Positions 16,701-19,709 of a DNA stretch of 19,709 nucleotides are shown one piece after another. Source of the stretch: Clostridia bacterium (GTDB lineage Bacteria; Bacillota_A; Clostridia; Christensenellales; Borkfalkiaceae); contig JAFVQP010000201.1 of NCBI GenBank assembly GCA_017504735.1, forward strand, positions 1 to 19,709. The letters run 5' to 3'. Position 1 is the stretch's first letter. Each line of letters opens with the position of its first letter. Below the pieces are notes generated by a model, which did not search any database, was not told where the DNA came from, and was given only the letters and a program-made list of their open reading frames with translations. The position numbers and the translations under genes are program-made.

Positions 16701-18076
16701 CGGGTATGCCTTCGGAAGAAGCTCCTAAAATCATGCCTGCAGCAGCACTTACCTTAAAGGCTGTTTGGGAATATGAAATTTACACCTTGACGATTGTTAA
16801 TGGTGAAACCTCTACCGAATTCCAGTTCGCAGTTGAATATAACGGCAACATCATGATCAGCGTAAACGACCTTGCATACGTTTTGGCTGACAACCTTCCC
16901 GAAGGTTATATTTGGCTTGAAGAAGTTCCTGAAACATTCGAATTGAAAAATTACACCTTCACGGCTCACAAGCACGCATATGATGAAAAAGTAGTAAGCC
17001 CTACCTGCACGACGGACGGCTACACCACCTATGCTTGTGGCTGCGGCGACACCTACAACGTAGCAGGCGAAACTGCTCTTGGTCACGCTGACGAAGATAA
17101 CGACTTTAAGTGCGACAACTGCTCCACGATTGTTGAACCTAAAGTAGATACGTTGACCCTTGACGAAGCAATCGCTTTGGGTAAATTGTATGCTCATAAT
17201 ACCTACACCACCAACAAATATTACGTAACCGCTACCATCGCTGACATTTACAACACCACGTTTGGTAACGCAAACGTTTATGCTGAAGACGGTACCAAGT
17301 TCGTAATCTATGGTATGTACAACTACGATGGTAGTGTTAGATACGATGCCCTTGAAACTAAGCCCGGCGCTGGTGACGAAGTTACCGTTTACGGTATCAT
17401 CGGTAACTACAGCGGTACCCCTCAGATGAAGAACGGTTGGATTGATGACTTTATTGCACACGAACATGATTACAGCGAAGTTGTAACGGCTCCTACCTGC
17501 ACGACGGACGGTTACACGACCGTTACCTGCAGCATTTGTAAGGCATCTTCTGTTAAAGACGTTGTTACGGCACTTGGTCACACCACTGAAGCTGGTACCT
17601 GCGAACGTTGCGGTAACGAAATCGGCGGCGAAAGCAGCGAACCTGCAGTAGTTGCAACCTTCGATTTCGGTGCAAATGGTACTGCTTCTCACGTTGATGG
17701 TAATGACCTTGGCGCATCTAAGTCCTACACCGTTGGTACCTATACCCTCGCTTTGACGAATATGTCCAAGGTTTATGGTCCTGCATACGACGCAAAGGGC
17801 AACTCCTGCCTTAAGTTCGGTACCTCTAAAGTTATCGGTTCGATGAGCTTCACCGTTCCTGAAAACGTAACCAAGGTTGTTATTTATGCCGCTAAGTATA
17901 AATCCAACTCCACGAAGGTTAACGTGAATGGTACGGATTACAGCTTGACGAAGAACTCCAACGATGGTGCATATGATGCTATCGAAGTGGATACCACCAC
18001 GACGAAGACCGTTACCTTTAAAACTGTTGCTAGCACCTATCGTGCAATGATCAACACCATCGAATTCTGGGCATAA
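13712..18076 (+). CDS. Large modular surface lipoprotein with Ig-like, OB-type, InlB-like and Cys/His modules
   Basis: The function is not established; it looks like a cell-surface adhesin or ligand-binding scaffold. The 1454-residue protein has a lipoprotein signal with C21 in MATGC and a Ser/Thr/Asp/Glu linker (about 43-72). Next are an Ig-like region (about 90-175), an unassigned region (175-345), a second Ig-like domain (350-431) and an OB-type domain (435-520). A second OB-type domain (537-637) and a beta-rich domain (660-800) follow. Four half-modules resembling InlB/Listeria-Bacteroides repeats (803-1085) lead to a Cys/His module, a third OB-type domain (1148-1250) and a second Cys/His module. 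A C-terminal beta-sandwich-like domain begins near 1312. AAGGAG precedes ATG 13712, 31 bases after the nuclease gene; a strong terminator follows. Its OB-type modules match those of the flanking nucleases, suggesting a joint role at nucleic acid or polysaccharide surfaces. Confidence 0.8.
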   Translation: MKKIIPGLLSMLLCLGMATGCDAVKEKLPDVKLPGFLENILGKESASSEEDTASKSTPDSSTPDDSSEEPPALHAHEQDLKDVKEYLQGIVNEMSLETRKEFKLINSYAFFGETAKYDIAWSVNVEGITIVEGETEDTVKIGEFAEDTPFVLTATITDPEGCHTTTATFDGIALKALSLVPTMISAKPVENTAYKLYVYQQTLAKDLYFNGYDKAATYYFGTTENYEEAVDVYAEYIEGSDNFYLTFTYEGVKKYIGVRLSEDKAHDNIVATTEPVSSFFWNEELQTVCTHLDENKNGEAADYYMGNYSNKDTISMSMTSYASTSNVGGLVTMVDKNQFTPAVKVATELERLSVKTTFVGADSYDLPTSGVVYSDVAISWEVVSGESVAIADGKLTTTAPAADTSAVIKATLTCGDVTETKEFTIAVKAETEGPAAILNQLYALADNEQVTGEFTLTGKITALDNYSNPTIVVDGYENMPVYCYRLSVTNAIGEYITVTATTMKNYGGTYEFMNCTLVTEGGNEGETTELPADGSTLTIDEVLALTYTGDTANKYYVTGTVKEVYNTTYGNMYITDEDGTELTVYGTYNADGTLRFDAMDAAAQPKAGDIVKFYSILSSYNGKNQLKNAWIMEVTPGQGGSEGGNEGEGETPSTPSEVVKATGDSFTIESYATANAWANSTLYATIEHEFYTITASGTPVGDWGLNSGKYYTSGQSWRIYQNESPAVTFTAVEGKTIATIKVTYAIKNGGILTFNGTNYESDALITVNAATATFGVGQTGTATNGQVQITAIEVLFAEEAPATYTLTLMNGNPRMGGTMETFEYEEGAKLDLAPLTADGKTFLGWFATDDAGEYVAAPETMPAEAVALFAVWEVTAYTVTFVNGEETTSVKFGVEYDFANGIEATVNELSYVLADNLPEGYMFQEMVPETFELKDYTFTIVEIPPTLYTLTLVNGENPRVPGAVTTSELVEGATLELPVLEAEGKTFKGWYLVDLATGMPSEEAPKIMPAAALTLKAVWEYEIYTLTIVNGETSTEFQFAVEYNGNIMISVNDLAYVLADNLPEGYIWLEEVPETFELKNYTFTAHKHAYDEKVVSPTCTTDGYTTYACGCGDTYNVAGETALGHADEDNDFKCDNCSTIVEPKVDTLTLDEAIALGKLYAHNTYTTNKYYVTATIADIYNTTFGNANVYAEDGTKFVIYGMYNYDGSVRYDALETKPGAGDEVTVYGIIGNYSGTPQMKNGWIDDFIAHEHDYSEVVTAPTCTTDGYTTVTCSICKASSVKDVVTALGHTTEAGTCERCGNEIGGESSEPAVVATFDFGANGTASHVDGNDLGASKSYTVGTYTLALTNMSKVYGPAYDAKGNSCLKFGTSKVIGSMSFTVPENVTKVVIYAAKYKSNSTKVNVNGTDYSLTKNSNDGAYDAIEVDTTTTKTVTFKTVASTYRAMINTIEFWA
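16119..16968 (+). repeat. Tandem InlB-like module pair inside the large lipoprotein
   Basis: Two units of about 430 bases (16119-16545 and 16549-16968) encode the same A-B pattern. Each half begins with a YTLTLxNG-type strand (YTLTLMNG, YTVTFVNG, YTLTLVNG, YTLTIVNG). The A halves carry GKTFLGWF or GKTFKGWY and end in AVWE. The B halves share YVLADNLPEGY and PETFELK. The DNA is also clearly similar, for example around 16441-16465 and 16876-16900, so the duplication is fairly recent or kept similar. Confidence 0.8.
16974..17632 (+). repeat. Two Cys/His modules flanking an OB-type domain in the large lipoprotein
   Basis: The modules start at about 16974 and 17459. Each contains PTCTTDGYTT, a CxC or CxxC pair, ALGH and a closing CxxC (CDNC, CERC). 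The spacing looks able to hold a metal ion, like a small zinc-ribbon. The DNA repeats closely (both contain CCTACCTGCACGACGGACGG). Similar modules are known in large clostridial surface proteins; their role is not known to me. Confidence 0.7.
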
Positions 18077-18111
18077 GCTTATAATTTGATTGTTGCTTAA
18101 CTAGCAAAACT

Positions 18112-18142
18112 GAACCGCTCCCTTTCGGGGGCGGTTCTTTTA
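18112..18142 (+). terminator. Intrinsic terminator after the transporter/nuclease operon
   Basis: GAACCGCTCCC (18112-18122) pairs with GGGGGCGGTTC (18127-18137), 11 bp with one G-U pair, across loop TTTC, and is followed by TTTTATCTT. It lies 36 bases after the stop of the large lipoprotein gene and separates it from the next gene. The following 18143-18290 holds no gene that I can support. Confidence 0.9.
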
Positions 18143-18290
18143 TCTTCTATGAAAATTAGAGATACGCTCCACGCGGTTGCCAATATGCAACCTTGGTCGG
18201 TATGACAAATAAGCGCCTTCTTCTACTTTCAAACTCTTAAGCCGATATGGAAAAGGGAACGCGGAATGACAATTCGCTTTGTATTATTGA

Positions 18291-18319
18291 TTGACTTATC
18301 TTTGTTAAAATGGTATAAT
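18291..18319 (+). promoter_or_regulatory. Strong promoter that predicts a leaderless transcript
   Basis: -35 TTGACT (18291-18296), a 17-bp spacer ending TGG (extended -10) and TATAAT (18314-18319). Normal spacing puts the transcription start at 18326, which is the A of the ATG of the next gene. No Shine-Dalgarno sequence fits between the -10 and that ATG. Confidence 0.8.
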
Positions 18320-18325
18320 ATGCCT

Positions 18326-19594
18326 ATGAATATTCTTTTACAAAAAATTAAAAAATCTTGCGTGGCTGTGTTTGCCATTATGCTCGGTTGCACCGCTACG
18401 GCGTGTCAAATTCCCTTTCCTTTCCCCTTAAGCAGTTCTTCTATGGAGCAATCCTCTACCTTGGACGGTGAAGAAAGCCAAACGGACACTTCTTCTACTG
18501 AAGAAAGCGGTGAAGATTCCTCGTCCAGTCCCTCTTCTTCAAATGATGACACCTCGTCTGATACTTCTTCAGATAGTTCCAACGAGGACGAAACGGACGA
18601 AGCATGGGAAGAAGCAGGACGTATCATGGATATGGCATACTCCTTGACCACAGGCGCAAGCCTTGACGGTACCTATACTTTGACAGGCACCATTTCTTAC
18701 CTTGATGGGGATTATTCCTCGTCCAAGGGAATTTGCCTGTACATGAACGTACACGAAGAAAATCGCCGTGAATTGTATTGCTACCAGTTGAAAGGTGCAG
18801 GCGCAGAGCTTATCGGCGCAGGCGATACCATTACGGTGCAAGGTTCTATCAAAAATTACAAAGGTATGATCGAGTTTGACAAGGGTTGTACCCTCATCTC
18901 GTACACCTTGGCGGACGGAACGCAAGGCGATACGACAACGGGTGAAGACCCTTACAAAAACGTGAGCAAGTCGGATTTCTACGCAACCTACACCGTTGCT
19001 ACTAGCAACGAGGATGCATATTACCGCAGTTTACATGGTTTTATGTCGGGGGAATTGACTGTACCCGACCAAGCGCCTACCCTTTCCCCTTATCGTCCCA
19101 AAGTGGGTACTGCCTACGTGCGCAACAATGAAATGCGCTACGAGGAAAATGGCAAGGCCTACGTGGTAACCGACGTATATGGCAAGGAAGCCTTTACCGT
19201 ATATAAAGACGGCGCATATATCACTCTGGAAGAAGTGGCGGCGTACGTGTATGCTTTTGGCACCTATCCAAAGAATTACACCACCTCGAAAAACACCTCG
19301 CCTTCCGACAGCGTTTGGGTGGAATATTTGCGTGTAAACCACACCAGCTTTTCAGGCGACACCTCTAGATACCCTTACGAACCCAAGCTCCCTAACATCA
19401 GCGGTTGCGGGGGGAATTTGAATTACTACGAGATGGATATCGGCACCACAGGTACCGATTGCGATCCTTCCTACCCTGCCGCTCTCTACAACAACGGCAG
19501 CCATATCGACCGTGGCGCGGCGCGTATCGTCTATGGCAAACGGGACATCGACGGCGACGGTGTATTGGAACAAGGCGAACACCACGTTTTCTAG
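18326..19594 (+). CDS. Lipoprotein with OB-type and barnase-like ribonuclease domain, interrupted by in-frame TAG
   Basis: This is probably a secreted ribonuclease held at the surface. The 422 residues before the stop comprise a lipoprotein signal (MLGC at C22, or C27), a Ser/Asp/Glu/Thr linker (about 33-95), and an OB-type domain (about 105-198) related to the first OB-type domain of the large lipoprotein (shared YCYxL and KNYxGxxEF). From about residue 300 there is a barnase-like domain: VAAYVYAFGTYPKNYTT resembles barnase VADYLQTYHKLPDNYITK; E369 in YEMDI matches catalytic E73; R400 in ARIVY matches R87. The equivalent of H102 (HYNDF, barnase HYQTF) lies just after the TAG at 19592. ATG 18326 coincides with the predicted transcription start. 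The gene is therefore a recent nonsense pseudogene, a readthrough gene, or carries a sequencing error. Confidence 0.75.
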   Translation: MNILLQKIKKSCVAVFAIMLGCTATACQIPFPFPLSSSSMEQSSTLDGEESQTDTSSTEESGEDSSSSPSSSNDDTSSDTSSDSSNEDETDEAWEEAGRIMDMAYSLTTGASLDGTYTLTGTISYLDGDYSSSKGICLYMNVHEENRRELYCYQLKGAGAELIGAGDTITVQGSIKNYKGMIEFDKGCTLISYTLADGTQGDTTTGEDPYKNVSKSDFYATYTVATSNEDAYYRSLHGFMSGELTVPDQAPTLSPYRPKVGTAYVRNNEMRYEENGKAYVVTDVYGKEAFTVYKDGAYITLEEVAAYVYAFGTYPKNYTTSKNTSPSDSVWVEYLRVNHTSFSGDTSRYPYEPKLPNISGCGGNLNYYEMDIGTTGTDCDPSYPAALYNNGSHIDRGAARIVYGKRDIDGDGVLEQGEHHVF

Positions 19595-19709
19595 ACCTAC
19601 AACCATTACAACGATTTCCAAGAATATCTCAACTACCAAGGCGGTTGGGGTGAAATGTTCGGAAACATCACGGGCGGTGGTACGATTTCGAGTAAGTACG
19701 ACTACAATC
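19595..19709 (+). pseudogene. In-frame continuation of the barnase-like domain after the TAG, running off the window
   Basis: The same frame stays open for all 38 remaining codons and is plainly coding: it begins TYNHYNDFQEYLNYQGGWG. The HYNDF segment matches the C-terminal HYQTF of barnase, whose His is the general acid. No ribosome binding site or start codon suggests independent translation. The domain's true end lies outside the window. Confidence 0.7.

Noticed and set aside
18175..18192. Perfect hairpin GGTTGC-N6-GCAACC between the terminator and the last gene
   Set aside because: There is no T-tail, no gene nearby needs it, and a 6-bp stem of this kind is not rare; noted only.
18266..18325. 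Longer start for the barnase-like lipoprotein
   Set aside because: The extra codons cover the promoter and would spoil the signal peptide that begins at 18326.
1..19709. CRISPR array, insertion sequence, or prophage genes
   Set aside because: No regularly spaced repeats, transposase, integrase or phage structural genes were seen on either strand.

Overview
The window reads as a piece of a Bacillota (Firmicutes) chromosome, probably an uncultured Clostridia-type gut bacterium. The evidence is AT-rich intergenic DNA, strong sigma-A promoters (several close to TTGACA-17-TATAAT), AGGAGG-type ribosome binding sites, Gram-positive lipoprotein signals, and Ser/Thr/Asp/Glu-rich linkers in the surface proteins. 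The finer placement is inference from style, not from a search.

Layout. (1) Positions 1-425, minus strand: the 5' part of a tRNA-Glu(CTC) cut by the window edge, preceded by pieces of a second, broken tRNA-Glu and two hairpin-rich stretches, all downstream of a strong promoter. (2) 426-1712: an RluA-type pseudouridine synthase (minus) and an L-rhamnose mutarotase (plus), divergently transcribed from back-to-back promoters. (3) 1794-6116, minus strand: a compact nucleoside-catabolism operon, deoC-deoD-deoB-cdd-pdp, from a consensus promoter carrying an inverted repeat that looks like an operator. It ends at a terminator shared with the mutarotase gene. (4) 6405-18076, plus strand: seven tightly spaced genes without a visible internal terminator. 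They encode an RDD membrane protein, a CUT1-type ABC ATPase, two permeases, a solute-binding lipoprotein, a secreted staphylococcal-nuclease-like protein with OB-type domains, and a 1454-residue modular surface lipoprotein, followed by a strong terminator. (5) 18326 to the end: a lipoprotein with an OB-type module and a barnase-like ribonuclease domain. It has its own promoter, which appears to give a leaderless mRNA, and its frame is interrupted by an in-frame TAG before the presumed catalytic histidine.

How the parts may fit. Two secreted nucleases of different families (SNase-like and barnase-like) and a large surface protein, all sharing OB-type modules, lie beside an ABC importer and back to back with a complete route for breaking down nucleosides and deoxynucleosides (cytidine deamination, phosphorolysis, pentose phosphate isomerisation, aldolase cleavage). 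The simplest hypothesis is an extracellular nucleic-acid scavenging locus: nucleases cut nucleic acid at the surface, the ABC system imports products, and the deo/cdd enzymes feed the sugar into central metabolism. The gene order and domains are seen in the sequence. The substrate of the transporter and the joint function are inference.
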